64,000 nt of DNA from JBDTSW01 sp963797835. Lineage in GTDB: Bacteria > Actinomycetota > Thermoleophilia > Solirubrobacterales > 70-9. The notes under the pieces are model-generated. The model had not been told where the DNA came from. It ran no database searches and was given only the letters and a program-made list of their open reading frames with translations. Below, piece by piece: positions 28,766 to 37,791 of this stretch. The position numbers and the translations under genes are program-made. The stretch is taken from assembly GCA_963797835.1 (NCBI GenBank), contig CAWCRN010000034.1:1-64000 (forward strand), read 5' to 3'. Position 1 is the first letter of the stretch. Every line of letters begins with the position of its first letter.

Positions 28766-29446
28766 ATGAGCGCGGAAGGAGCTGCGGGCGGAGCCGTGGG
28801 GGCCGTTCACGCCGTCGGGTCGACCGACGGCGAGCGGCTGTCGCTGGGCGTCGCCGCTCGCCTTTCGAGGTACCTCCAGGTCCTGATCCAGGCGCGGAAG
28901 ATGGGCAAGGAGACGATCTCCTCACAGGAGCTCGCCGAGTACACCCACATCAACTCGACCCAGATCCGGCGCGACCTGTCCGGCTTCGGGAAGTTCGGCA
29001 AGCGGGGGGTGGGCTACCAGGTCGAGTCGCTCGTCGACGAGATCCGGAAGATCCTCCGCACGTCCGGCCAGCACAACATCGCGCTGTTCGGGGCCGGCCA
29101 CCTGGGGCAGGCGATCGCCAGCTCGGACATCTTCGCCGACCACGGCTTCCAGGTCGTGGCGATCTTCGACGTCGACCCCGATCAGGTCGGCCAGGAACTG
29201 GGCGGCGTCCCGGTCCGCGCGTTCGACGAGCTGGAGGAGGTCATCGCCCAGGAGGAGGTGGTGGTCGGGGTGCTGGCCGTTCCCGCCTCGGCGGCCCAGG
29301 AGGTCGCCGACAGGCTTGGGGCGGCGGGCGTCAAGATCATCTTCAACTACTCCGAGCAGCTCTTGGACGTTCCCCCGGAGGTCACTGTGCACACGTCCAG
29401 CCCCGCCGTCGACCTGCTCTACGCGCTGTACTTCTACCTGGCCTAG
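28766..29446 (+). CDS. rex: Redox-sensing transcriptional repressor Rex
   Basis: Rex senses the NADH/NAD+ ratio and represses respiratory and fermentative genes when NADH is low. The N-terminal winged helix includes INSTQIRRDLSGFGKFGKRG (helix binding DNA). The C-terminal Rossmann domain has IALFGAGHLGQAI for NAD(H), and the domain-swapped C-terminal helix ends VDLLYALYFYLA. I place the start at the ATG at 28766; the frame is open to 28712, but that would overlap the glutaredoxin gene. At 226 residues it is normal. It is separated from the ligase gene by 11 bp. I did not find a clear Rex operator next to it. Confidence 0.95.
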   Translation: MSAEGAAGGAVGAVHAVGSTDGERLSLGVAARLSRYLQVLIQARKMGKETISSQELAEYTHINSTQIRRDLSGFGKFGKRGVGYQVESLVDEIRKILRTSGQHNIALFGAGHLGQAIASSDIFADHGFQVVAIFDVDPDQVGQELGGVPVRAFDELEEVIAQEEVVVGVLAVPASAAQEVADRLGAAGVKIIFNYSEQLLDVPPEVTVHTSSPAVDLLYALYFYLA

Positions 29447-29457
29447 TAGGACTGGAG

Positions 29458-30639
29458 ATGGCGGATACCCGCACGGACTCCGCGTCGCCCACCCTCGACC
29501 GCGAGCGGACGCGCGAGGCGTTCGAGTCCTCGACCGACTTCACCGTGGGCCTGGAGGAGGAGTTCGCGCTGGTCGATCCGGCGACGCTCGACCTGGTGCA
29601 CCGCTTCGACGAGCTCTACGCCGCATGCCAGGACGACTCGCAGCTCGCGGTCTCGGCGGCCGGCGAGCTGATCGACTCCGAGATCGAGATCCGCTCCGGC
29701 CGCGGGGAGCGGTTCGCCGACGCGGTGGAGATGCAGCGTTCGCATCGAGCCCGGCTCTTCGCGCTCGCCGACGAGCTCGGGATTGGGCTGGCCGCCATGG
29801 GGACCCACCCGTGGGCCGGCTACCTCGACCAGCGGATCATCGATACCGAGCACTACAGGCGGCTGAAGGAAGAGCTTCGCTGGGTGGCGCAGCGCAACAA
29901 CACCTGGAGCCTTCACGTCCACATGGGCGTGCGGGGCGCCGACCGCGCGATCGCGGTCTGCGACCACCTGCGCGGGGTCCTCCCTCAGCTCCTCGCAGCC
30001 TCGTCCAACTCACCGTTCCTCGACGGGCAGGACACGGGACTCGCCTCGGTGCGGACGGAGATCTTCACCCGGACCTTCCCTCGCTGCGGCGTCCACGAGC
30101 CGTTCGGCGACTACGCCACGTACGCGGACTTCATCGACGTGCTCGCGGCGACCAACTCCGTGGTCGAGTCGACGCAGCTTTGGTGGAGCGTGCGCCCGCA
30201 CCACTCGTTCGGCACCGTGGAGCTGCGGATCTGCGACGCCCAGACCAGCGGGGCGAGCTCGTTCGCCCTGGCGGGCCTGATCTCCGCCTGTATCGCCCAG
30301 GCCGCTATGGATCACAGCGAGGGGATCCTGGCCGAGCCACTCGGCCAGCGCGAGATCGAGGAGAACCTGTGGCGGGCGATCCGGTGGGGGATGGAGGGCA
30401 AGATGATCGACTGGGCGCGACGCGAGGAGATCCCCACCGCCGCCGCTGTCGAGGGGCTGTTGGAGTGGACGACCCCTGCCCGCGAGGGGCTCGGCATCGA
30501 CGTCGAGCTTCCGGCCCGCACCGGGGCCGAGCGCGCTCGCGAGGCACTCGCGGCGGGCGCCTCCCTCGAGCAGGTCTACCGCGACGCGGTCGCGGAGACC
30601 CGGCGCACCTACGTGCCCCAGGCGGTCGCTGCGGAATAG
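29458..30639 (+). CDS. ybdK: YbdK-type carboxylate-amine ligase (glutamate-cysteine ligase family 2)
   Basis: A 393-residue GCS2-family ATP-dependent ligase. The N-terminal catalytic motif is FTVGLEEEFALVDP (acidic metal site), and NTWSLHVHMGV is the conserved HVH metal/substrate site. RPHHSFGTVELRICDAQT follows near the C-terminal half of the fold. The E. coli homologue YbdK has weak gamma-glutamylcysteine ligase activity. In actinobacteria this family (EgtA-like or YbdK-like) may make gamma-glutamyl compounds. No ergothioneine or mycothiol genes are adjacent, so the substrate is open. Confidence 0.9.
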   Translation: MADTRTDSASPTLDRERTREAFESSTDFTVGLEEEFALVDPATLDLVHRFDELYAACQDDSQLAVSAAGELIDSEIEIRSGRGERFADAVEMQRSHRARLFALADELGIGLAAMGTHPWAGYLDQRIIDTEHYRRLKEELRWVAQRNNTWSLHVHMGVRGADRAIAVCDHLRGVLPQLLAASSNSPFLDGQDTGLASVRTEIFTRTFPRCGVHEPFGDYATYADFIDVLAATNSVVESTQLWWSVRPHHSFGTVELRICDAQTSGASSFALAGLISACIAQAAMDHSEGILAEPLGQREIEENLWRAIRWGMEGKMIDWARREEIPTAAAVEGLLEWTTPAREGLGIDVELPARTGAERAREALAAGASLEQVYRDAVAETRRTYVPQAVAAE

Positions 30640-30648
30640 ATTGCGCCT

Positions 30649-31104
30649 ATGGACGACGAGAACGACGAGACACCGAACGCGGGGTCAGATCCCGAGCCCG
30701 AGGAGGCGCCGGAGGCGACGCGCGGTGAGGGGTCTGACCCCTCAGTCGACGAGGAGGAGCTGCGCCGGCGGATCGAGGAGGGGCTGCGCGAGGTCCGGGT
30801 GCAGGACGTGCTGCTGGAGAGCGTGGTGACGCTCGTCAACCTCACGGCACGGCGGATCGCCAAGGAGGAAGAGCGGGACCTCGAGCAGGCACGGGTGGGG
30901 ATCGAGGCGGTGCGCTCGCTGGTTGAGCTGCTCGAGCCGGAGCCGCAGACCCAGGTTCGGAACGCCCTTTCGGAGCTCCAGATGCTGTATGCCCGCGCCG
31001 CCGGGGGCGACGAGGGCGATACACCGCCCGACACGCCTTCGGAGGAAGCTCGGCCGGCCCGGGATGAGGGGTCGCCGGGCCTCTGGACGCCGCCCGGCTC
31101 CTGA
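30649..31104 (+). CDS. DUF1844-like protein with acidic repeat-bearing N-terminus
   Basis: The central part VQDVLLESVVTLVNLTARR with LEQARVGIEAVRSLVELLEPE and LSELQMLYARA matches the small helical DUF1844 family, which has no known function. Residues 1-35 are acidic and low complexity and contain GSDP twice, encoded by two copies of the same GGGGTCTGACCCC-type palindrome as in the rpsA tail. The C-terminal 30 residues are Pro/Glu rich and probably disordered. It starts 10 bp after the ligase gene and is followed by a terminator-like hairpin. Confidence 0.75.
   Translation: MDDENDETPNAGSDPEPEEAPEATRGEGSDPSVDEEELRRRIEEGLREVRVQDVLLESVVTLVNLTARRIAKEEERDLEQARVGIEAVRSLVELLEPEPQTQVRNALSELQMLYARAAGGDEGDTPPDTPSEEARPARDEGSPGLWTPPGS
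30681..30744 (+). repeat. Two GGGGTCTGACCCC-type palindromes inside the DUF1844 gene
   Basis: GGGGTCAGATCCC lies at 30681-30693 with one mismatch, and TGAGGGGTCTGACCCCTCA at 30726-30744 is a perfect 9-bp-arm palindrome around a central T. Both are in frame as GSDP. The core is identical to the four copies in the rpsA tail, 24 kb away. Confidence 0.85.
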
Positions 31105-31130
31105 GCATCGGCTAGACTGCCCGCCGCTTT

Positions 31131-31162
31131 CGGCCGGGGACCCCTCGGCCGTTCCTTTTGTT
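31131..31162 (+). terminator. Rho-independent-like terminator before hppA
   Basis: CGGCCGGGG (31131-31139) pairs with CCTCGGCCG (31143-31151) with one G-T wobble across a 3-nt loop and is followed by TTCCTTTTGTT. This is the best U-tract terminator in the window. It would insulate the upstream DUF1844 gene from hppA. Confidence 0.75.
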
Positions 31163-31185
31163 GAAGCCCACGGAGGACTGAAGAC

Positions 31186-33270
31186 TTGACCGAGTTCCTG
31201 ACCGACTACGGCGTCCTGATCGCGCTCGTGTGCGCGGGCGCGGCGGTGCTCTACGGCGCCCTCGTCACGCAGCGGCTGATGGCGAAGTCGCCCGGCAACG
31301 ACCGCATGCAGGAGATCTCCGGCGCGGTGCAGGAGGGCGCGAAGGCCTACCTGAACCGCCAGTACCTGATCATCGCCGTGGTCGCTGTCCCGCTCGCGAT
31401 CCTGATCGCGCTGCTCCAGGACGTCGCGACGGGCATCGGCTTCGTGATCGGTGGCGCGCTCTCGGGCGCGGCCGGGTTCATCGGGATGAACGTTTCGGTT
31501 CGTTCCAATGCCAGGGTGGCGGAGGCCGCCCGCGGCGGCGTGCCGCCGGCGCTCGACGTCGCCTTCAAGGGCGGCTCGGTGACCGGTCTGCTCGTCGTCG
31601 GTCTGGCCCTTCTGGGCGTAGCGGGCTACTTCGGCATCCTCGTCGCCACCGACCAGACCGACAAGGAGGCCGTCGACGCGCTGATTGGCCTCGGCTTCGG
31701 CGGCTCGCTGATCTCGGTGTTCGCCCGACTTGGCGGCGGCATCTTCACCAAGGCCGCCGACGTCGGCGCCGACCTCGTCGGCAAGGTCGAGGCGGGGATC
31801 CCCGAGGACGATCCCCGCAACCCGGCGGTGATCGCCGACAACGTCGGCGACAACGTCGGCGACTGCGCCGGCATGGCCGCGGACCTCTTCGAGACCTATG
31901 CGGTCACGACGGTCGCGGTGATGCTGCTCGGCGTCCTCACGTTCCCCGAGTACGCGCGCGAGGTCTCCCTCTTCCCGCTCGTCCTCGGCGGCGTCGCGAT
32001 CCTCGCGTCCATCGTCGGAGCCCTGTCCGTCCGCACCTCCACCGACAGGGTCGAGGGCGCCCTATACCGGGGCGTGATCGTGTCGGGCCTGATCTCGGCG
32101 GCTGCCTTCTACCCGATCACCGATTGGCTGATGAGCGAGCCGCTGTCATTCGGGTTCGGCGACGCCGGCGCGGAGGCGACGAGCGTCACGGACCTGTGGC
32201 TCTGCGCCCTGATCGGGATCGTCGTCACCGGCGGCCTCTTCGTGATCACCGACTACTACACCTCCACCCGGTTCCGCCCGGTGCGCACCATCTCGAAGGC
32301 GTCCGAGACCGGCCACGCGACCAACATCATTCAGGGGCTCGCCCAGGGATTCCAGTCCACGGCGCTCCCCGTGCTACTGATCGCCGCCGCGATCTTCGTC
32401 GCCAACGAGCTGGCGGGGATCTACGGGATCGCGATCGCCGTCGTCGCCCAGCTCTCGCTGACGGGACTGATCGTCGCGCTCGACGCATTCGGGCCGATCA
32501 CCGACAACGCCGGCGGCATCGCCGAGATGGCGGAGCTGCCCGAGGACGTGCGGAACGTGACGGATCCGCTCGACGCCGTGGGGAACACGACCAAGGCCGT
32601 CACAAAGGGCTACGCGATCGGCTCCGCGGCTCTGGCCGCTCTCGTGCTGTTCGCCGCGTTCAAGATCGAGCTGCTGGAGGAGGCGCCCGCCGGCTTCGAC
32701 CTGGACACCCTGTTCAACCTCTCGACGCCCGAGGTTCTGATCGGGCTCCTGCTGGGCGGCGTGATGGTCTACCTGTTCGCGGCGCTCGCGATCGAGGCCG
32801 TGGGCCGCGCCGGCGGCCAGGTGGTCGAGCAGGTGCGCAAGCAGTTCCGGGAGAAGCCCGGGATCATGGACGGGACCGAGAAGCCGGACTACGGCGACAC
32901 GGTGGCGATCGTCACCGCCTCGGCCCAGCGGGAGATGATCCTGCCGTCCCTGATCCCGATCATCGTTCCAGTGCTGGTGGGCATCTGGAGCGTTGACGCG
33001 CTGGGCGGCCTCCTGATAGGGGTGATCGTGGTCGGCCTGTTCATGGCGATCTCGATGACCGCCGGCGGCGGCGCCTGGGACAACGCCAAGAAGCTGATCG
33101 AGGACGGGGCCCACGGGGGCAAGGGCTCGGAGGCCCACGCCGCGTCGGTCACCGGCGACACCGTCGGCGACCCCTACAAGGACACTGCCGGGCCCGCGAT
33201 CAACCCGATGATCAAGGTGGCGAACATCGTTGCGATCCTGATCATCCCGATCGTCCACTTCCCGGGGTAA
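31186..33270 (+). CDS. hppA: Membrane H+-pumping pyrophosphatase, K+-independent type
   Basis: A 694-residue, roughly 16-helix enzyme that couples PPi hydrolysis to proton export. The PPi/Mg site includes ADVGADLVGKVE, and DNVGDNVGDCAGMAADLFE gives the second acidic cluster. A third acidic motif, DAFGPITDNAGGIAEM, and the final GDTVGDPYKDTAGP complete the active site. GNTTKAVTKG carries Lys where K+-dependent enzymes have Ala, so this is the K+-independent class, which pumps H+. The TTG start has GGAGG 9 nt upstream (31172-31176). Such pumps save energy under low ATP, in keeping with soil life. Confidence 0.95.
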   Translation: MTEFLTDYGVLIALVCAGAAVLYGALVTQRLMAKSPGNDRMQEISGAVQEGAKAYLNRQYLIIAVVAVPLAILIALLQDVATGIGFVIGGALSGAAGFIGMNVSVRSNARVAEAARGGVPPALDVAFKGGSVTGLLVVGLALLGVAGYFGILVATDQTDKEAVDALIGLGFGGSLISVFARLGGGIFTKAADVGADLVGKVEAGIPEDDPRNPAVIADNVGDNVGDCAGMAADLFETYAVTTVAVMLLGVLTFPEYAREVSLFPLVLGGVAILASIVGALSVRTSTDRVEGALYRGVIVSGLISAAAFYPITDWLMSEPLSFGFGDAGAEATSVTDLWLCALIGIVVTGGLFVITDYYTSTRFRPVRTISKASETGHATNIIQGLAQGFQSTALPVLLIAAAIFVANELAGIYGIAIAVVAQLSLTGLIVALDAFGPITDNAGGIAEMAELPEDVRNVTDPLDAVGNTTKAVTKGYAIGSAALAALVLFAAFKIELLEEAPAGFDLDTLFNLSTPEVLIGLLLGGVMVYLFAALAIEAVGRAGGQVVEQVRKQFREKPGIMDGTEKPDYGDTVAIVTASAQREMILPSLIPIIVPVLVGIWSVDALGGLLIGVIVVGLFMAISMTAGGGAWDNAKKLIEDGAHGGKGSEAHAASVTGDTVGDPYKDTAGPAINPMIKVANIVAILIIPIVHFPG

Positions 33271-33301
33271 GGCGGCTGCAGAGCTCGCTTTTCGCCGCCT
33301 T
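33269..33301 (+). promoter_or_regulatory. Inverted repeat spanning the hppA stop and next start
   Basis: AAGGCGGC (33269-33276) pairs with GCCGCCTT (33294-33301) around a 17-nt loop containing CTTTTC. The left arm includes part of the hppA stop, and the right arm includes the first two bases of the TTG start of the hydroxyacid dehydrogenase gene. It could be a weak terminator or hide the start codon. Confidence 0.45.
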
Positions 33302-34391
33302 GAGCACCCTGCCCGAGCCGATCAACGTTGCCGACTACGAGGCCCTCGCCGCGGAGGGGCTTGAACCGGGTCCGCTCGGCTACTTCGCCGGCGGGGCTGG
33401 GGACGAGCGCACGCTGGCCCGCAACGTCGCGGCCTTTCGTGAGTGGGAGCTGATCCCGCGGGTCTTGGTGGACGTGTCGGGGGTCGATCCCTCGATCGAG
33501 TTGCTCGGCTCACGGCTTTCGATGCCGGTGCTAGTGGCCCCGGTGGCGTTCCAGCGCCTGGCCCACCCCGACGGCGAGGAGGCGATGGCCAGGGGCGCGG
33601 CGGCCGCCGGGACCGCGATGTGCGTGTCGACGATCGCGACGGCCACCCCAGGGTCCGTGGCGGCTGCCGCCCCGGACGCGACGCGCTGGTTCCAGCTCTA
33701 TTGCTTCAAGGACCGGGCGGTCACCGAGGCGCTGGTGGCCGAGGCCGTGGCGTCTGGGTACTCAGCGATCGCCCTGACCGTCGACGCGCCGTTCGCGGGC
33801 AGGCGAGAGCGCGACCTGCGCACCGCCTTCACCGTGAACGTCGCGGCCCCGGCGGTGCAGGCGGCGACCGGCTCCGATGAGCCGCTCACGCCCAAGGAGG
33901 TGTTCGACCTGGTGGACGCATCGCTCGACTGGGACGACCTCGCAGCCCTGGTGGAGAGCTGCGAACTGCCGGTGCTCCTCAAGGGGGTCATGGCGCCCGC
34001 CGACGCCGAGCTCGCGATCGAGGCGGGCGTGGCGGGAGTGATCGTCTCCAACCACGGCGGCCGCCAGCTCGACGGGGTCCCGGCCACGGTCGACGCGCTG
34101 GCGGAGGTCGCCGACGTCGTCGCCGGCCGCGTTCCGGTACTGGTGGACGGTGGGGTGCGCCGCGGCACCGACGTCGCCACCGCGCTTGCTCTCGGGGCCG
34201 CTGCCGTGCTCGTCGGCCGCCCGGCCGTGTGGGGGCTCGCGGTGGACGGCGAGGCGGGCGCGCAGCGCGTCCTCGAGGTGCTCCGCGACGAGCTCTCGCT
34301 GGCGCTGGCGCTCCTGGGCTGCCCGACCCCGGCCGACGTGACCCGCCGCCACGTGCGGCGGGCTCCTCCTCGAGGCCCCGATTACATCTAG
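33300..34391 (+). CDS. FMN-dependent alpha-hydroxy-acid dehydrogenase/oxidase
   Basis: A 363-residue TIM-barrel flavoenzyme of the lactate/glycolate oxidase family (LldD, GlcD2-like). The N-terminus PLGYFAGGAGDERTL has the conserved Tyr and GGA-DE. MPVLVAPVAFQRLAHPDGE follows. The active-site motif SNHGGRQLD supplies the catalytic His and Arg, and VDGGVRRGTDVATALALGA binds the FMN phosphate. It oxidises an L-2-hydroxy acid to the 2-oxo acid. Whether the electron acceptor is O2 or a quinone, and whether the substrate is lactate, glycolate or a longer acid, cannot be read here. The TTG start agrees with family N-termini, although no good ribosome site is visible. Confidence 0.92.
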   Translation: MSTLPEPINVADYEALAAEGLEPGPLGYFAGGAGDERTLARNVAAFREWELIPRVLVDVSGVDPSIELLGSRLSMPVLVAPVAFQRLAHPDGEEAMARGAAAAGTAMCVSTIATATPGSVAAAAPDATRWFQLYCFKDRAVTEALVAEAVASGYSAIALTVDAPFAGRRERDLRTAFTVNVAAPAVQAATGSDEPLTPKEVFDLVDASLDWDDLAALVESCELPVLLKGVMAPADAELAIEAGVAGVIVSNHGGRQLDGVPATVDALAEVADVVAGRVPVLVDGGVRRGTDVATALALGAAAVLVGRPAVWGLAVDGEAGAQRVLEVLRDELSLALALLGCPTPADVTRRHVRRAPPRGPDYI

Positions 34392-34400
34392 ATTGGCGGC

Positions 34401-34847
34401 ATGGACGCTGCCGCCGGTCTTCCCTTCAAGGTCGAGGCCGGCGCTGGCGAGCGCGTCCGGTTCAGCGACGCCGAGTTCTTGATCAAGGCTTCTGCCGCCA
34501 CAACCGGGGGAGCGTTCTCGATGGTCGAGGAGATCGACCCGCTCGACACCCCGCTCCATGTTCACGAGCGTGAGGACGAGCTGTTCCATGTGCTCGAGGG
34601 AGAGCACGTGTTCACGGTGGGCGAAACGGACCACAAGGCCGGGCCTGGCGACACGGTGTTCGCGCCCCGCGGGATCCCTCACGCGCAACGCCGAGTGGTT
34701 CCCCGAACCGGGCGCATCTTCACCATGGCTTCGCCGGCCGGATTCGAGGGGTTCTTCAGGGAGCTGGGTGAGGCGGAGGCGGACGGATCGATCGGCCCGG
34801 ACGTCTACGCGCGTGTCTCCGAGAAGTACGGCATCACGTGGCTCTAG
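34401..34847 (+). CDS. Cupin-domain protein
   Basis: A 148-residue single cupin barrel. Motif 1 is PLHVHEREDELFHVLEGEHVF with two His and one Glu as metal ligands (HVHEREDE), and motif 2 is GDTVFAPRGIPHA, which supplies the last His. The C-terminal helix (SIGPDVYARVSEKYGI) is common in small stand-alone cupins of soil bacteria. The reaction is unknown. Its last codons overlap the following VOC gene by 10 bp. Confidence 0.88.
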   Translation: MDAAAGLPFKVEAGAGERVRFSDAEFLIKASAATTGGAFSMVEEIDPLDTPLHVHEREDELFHVLEGEHVFTVGETDHKAGPGDTVFAPRGIPHAQRRVVPRTGRIFTMASPAGFEGFFRELGEAEADGSIGPDVYARVSEKYGITWL

Positions 34848-35209
34848 CCTCGCTCTCTCCGGACCTCTTCGCGGGAATCTGCGTGCGCGACTACGAGGCG
34901 GCGAAGCCGTGGTACGAGCGTCTCTTGGGCTCGGAGCCGGCCTTCGCCCCCCACGAGACCGAGTGCGTCTGGGAGCTTGGCGAGCATCGCTTCATCTTCA
35001 TCGTGGAGGACGCGGGGCGCGCCGGCTACGCCGAACACACGCTCTTCGTGGAGGATCTCGAGGCCGTGGTGGGGGAGATCGCGGCTCGCGGGATCGAGCC
35101 GGCGAAGCGGGAGACGTACAGCAACGGAGTCCGCAAGGTGACCTACCGCGACTCCGACGGGAACGAGATCGGCTTCGGCGGCGCGCCGCTCGAGGGCTCG
35201 GCCGAGTAG
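34838..35209 (+). CDS. VOC-superfamily (glyoxalase/bleomycin-resistance fold) protein
   Basis: A 123-residue protein with a single pair of beta-alpha-beta-beta-beta units: LFAGICVRDYEAAKPWYERL, and later FVEDLEAVVGEIAARGIEP with YRDSDGNEIGFG, a typical VOC ending. It would dimerise to form metal or ligand sites. The usual His/Glu ligands are only partly visible (ETECVWEL, GNEIGF), so activity is uncertain. Coupled to the cupin gene by overlap. Confidence 0.82.
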   Translation: MALASLSPDLFAGICVRDYEAAKPWYERLLGSEPAFAPHETECVWELGEHRFIFIVEDAGRAGYAEHTLFVEDLEAVVGEIAARGIEPAKRETYSNGVRKVTYRDSDGNEIGFGGAPLEGSAE

Positions 35210-35216
35210 CCGAGCC

Positions 35217-35594
35217 TCAGGCCTTCTCGAGCAGTTCGACCCGGTAGTCGTCCGGGTCGCGGACGAAGCAAAGGCGCGAGCCGCCCTCACGCACCGTGTA
35301 CGGCGGCCTCTCGGGCTCGATGCCCAGCTCGGCGAGGCGCTCGAGGGTGGCGTCGAGGTCGTCGACGGTGATCGCGATGTGGCCGTAGCCGGTGCCGATC
35401 TCGTACGGCTCGGTGACGTCGTGGTTGTGCGTCAGCTCGAGTCGGGCGCCGTCGCCGGGCAGGCCCATGAAGATGTTGGTCGCCTCGTCGCGGATCGGCA
35501 TCCGCCGCAGCTCCTCGAAGCCGAGCTTCTCGTAGAAGGCGACGGACTTCTCCGGGTCGAGGATCCGGTAGCAGGTGTGGATCAGCTCGCTCAT
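35217..35594 (-). CDS. gloA: Glyoxalase I-like VOC protein
   Basis: A 125-residue protein closely resembling lactoylglutathione lyase. Candidate metal ligands are His in ELIHTCYRILD, Glu in RLELTHNHD, His in GYGHIAITVDDLD and Glu in YRVELLEKA. This is the full H-E-H-E set. It would isomerise a methylglyoxal-thiol adduct. Actinobacteria often lack glutathione, so the thiol cofactor may be mycothiol or another compound. It is convergent with the preceding VOC gene (7-bp gap) and divergent from the APC permease gene. Confidence 0.86.
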   Translation of the reverse strand: MSELIHTCYRILDPEKSVAFYEKLGFEELRRMPIRDEATNIFMGLPGDGARLELTHNHDVTEPYEIGTGYGHIAITVDDLDATLERLAELGIEPERPPYTVREGGSRLCFVRDPDDYRVELLEKA

Positions 35595-35647
35595 GGGGCC
35601 AGCCTACCGGCGCAGCGGCAGCCTGACGCGGCCGTATAGTCGCGCTG

Positions 35648-37568
35648 ATGGCTGAACGTCATCCACGCGAGCAGGCGCTTCGCCGCGTGCACGGCACGGG
35701 GGCGCTGTTCGCCGCTGCCTACGGCAACGTCGGCTCGTCGATCTACTACGCGCTCGGGCTGGTGGCCCTGTACGCGCTGGGGCTGACGCCGGTCACCTTC
35801 GTGATCGCGGGCATCCTGTTCGCGTTCACGGCCGCGAGCTACGTCGAGGGGACGGTGCTGTACCCCGAGGCTGGCGGCTCGTCGAGCTTCGCGCGCCACG
35901 CGTTCAACGAGCTCGCCAGCTTCTTCGCGGGGTGGGCGCAGATGCTGACGTACATCGTCACCGTCGCGATCTCGGCGTTCTTCGTGCCGCACTACCTGTC
36001 GGTCTTCTGGGAGCCGCTGGGCCATGGTCCCGCCGACGTCATCTTCGGCGTCGGTCTGGTGGTGCTCCTCGCCGCGCTCAACGTCAAGGGGACGGAGGAG
36101 TCGGCGCGCCTCAACCTGGTGCTCGCGATCGCCGACCTGCTGACCCAGATCGTGCTGGTGATCATCGGGCTGGCGCTGGTCTTCAACCCCGACCTGCTCG
36201 TTTCGCAGGTGGACCTCGGGCTCGGTGCCCACGTGGGGCGACTTCGCGCTGGGGATCGCGGTCGGCATGGTCGCGTACACGGGCATCGAGACGATCTCGA
36301 ACATGGCCGAGGAGGCCAAGGACGCGGACCGCACGATCGTCCGCGGCACGGGGTTGACGGTGCTGGCGGTCGTGGGCCTCTACGCGCTGCTGCCCGCGAT
36401 CGCCCTGTCGGCGATGCCGGTCACGTTCCAGGGCGGCGAGTTCACGACCGAGCTCGCCACCACGTACGCGGACGACCCCGTGCTGGGGATCGTCGAGAAC
36501 ATCGGGCTCGGGGTGGCGCTGACGGACGTGCTCGAGGTGTACGTGGGGATCCTCGCCGCGGTGATCCTGCTGATCGCCACCAACGCTGCCCTGATCGGGC
36601 TCTCGCGGCTGACGTTCTCGATGGGACAGCACCGGCAGGTGCCGGAGCTGCTGCGCCGGGTGCACCCGCGGTTCAAGACGCCGTACATGGCGATCATCGT
36701 CTTCTCGCTGGTCGCGATCGTGGTGATGGCCCCTGGCGAGACGACGTTCCTGGGGGCGATCTACGCGTTCGGGGCGACCCTGTCGTTCACGATCGCGCAC
36801 GTATCCGTGATCAGGATGCGCAAGCTCTACCCGCTGTCCGGCCGACGGCGGACTGTCGGCGGGGAGCCGCTGTGGCACTCCCCCGGAAACATCAGCATTC
36901 GGGGGGTCGAGGTGCCGGCGATGGCCGTCGTGGGTGGCCTCGGGACCGGCGCGGCGTTCGTCGTCGCGATGGTGCTCGACCCGGTGATCCTCGCCACGGG
37001 GGGCGGATGGATGTTGGCCGGCATGGCCCTCTACTACCTCTACCGCCGGCGGCAGGGGCTGCCGCTTACGCAGACCGTCAAGGTCGAGGCGCTGGAGCCG
37101 CTGGGAGTGGAGGAGGTCGAGTACGAGAGCGTGCTGCTCGTGTTCGAAGGGGGCCCGTTCTCCGACGAGACCGCCACCACCGCGTCCGCACTCGCCTCCA
37201 AGAGGCGGCGGGCGATCCATGTCCTCTCGCTCGTGGAGGTGCCCACGAACCTGCCGCTCGACGCCGAGCTGCCGGCGGAGGAGAGCGAGGCGCAGAGCAA
37301 GATCGAGCGGGCGAAGCTGATCTGCGGCCTGCGGATCTCCGGCCAGATCCAGCGCGTGCGGCCGGGCCAGGCGGGCGCCGCGGTCATCGAGCGCGCCAAG
37401 GAGCTCAACGCCGGGGCGATCGTGATGGAGCTCCGTTACCGCAACGGGACGCCCCTCTACGGGCACACGCTGCGCACGGTGCTGGCCGGCCGCCCGGCCC
37501 GGGTCATCGTCGCCGCCACGCCGCACGAGGCCCGTGGGCAGGCGCAGGAAGAGCCCCAGCCGGTCTGA
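35648..37568 (+). CDS. APC-superfamily permease with C-terminal UspA-like domain (one indel)
   Basis: About 12 hydrophobic helices start with FAAAYGNVGSSIYYALG, the unwound helix-1 motif of APC transporters. After a frameshift near 36220 the frame continues at VPTWGDFALGIAVGMVAY with GIETISNMAEEAKD, a family hallmark. The C-terminal 150 residues form a UspA-like cytosolic domain (VLLVFEGGPFSDETATTASA to PARVIVAATPH). This layout is shared by KimA-type K+ importers and by uncharacterised actinobacterial amino acid permeases. Because two TrkA proteins are encoded just downstream, K+ or amino acid uptake regulated by a nucleotide is plausible. Confidence 0.85.
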
Positions 37569-37596
37569 GGCCTGCGGCGAATCTAGAATCAAGGGC

Positions 37597-37791
37597 GTGG
37601 CGGCCCCGGATCAGGTCTACCGCGCGGTCTCGCGCCTGTTCGCCGTCATCATCATCGGCTTCGGGGTGGCGATCCTGGTCGTGACCTTCGTCAACGGTGG
37701 CGGGCCGCTCTCGTTCGGGTTCCTGCTGGGGCTCGTCTTCACCGGGCTCGGCGCCGGCAGGCTGTATCTGTCCACCCGGAGAGGCTCTTGA
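37597..37791 (+). CDS. Small two-helix membrane protein between the APC permeases
   Basis: A 64-residue protein from GTG 37597, with two hydrophobic helices (LFAVIIIGFGVAILVVTFV and LSFGFLLGLVFTGLGAGRL). I recognise no family. Its stop overlaps the TTG start of the second permease (TTGA), so it is probably cotranslated with it and may be an accessory subunit. Other starts upstream are possible but add an Arg-rich leader. Confidence 0.7.
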   Translation: MAAPDQVYRAVSRLFAVIIIGFGVAILVVTFVNGGGPLSFGFLLGLVFTGLGAGRLYLSTRRGS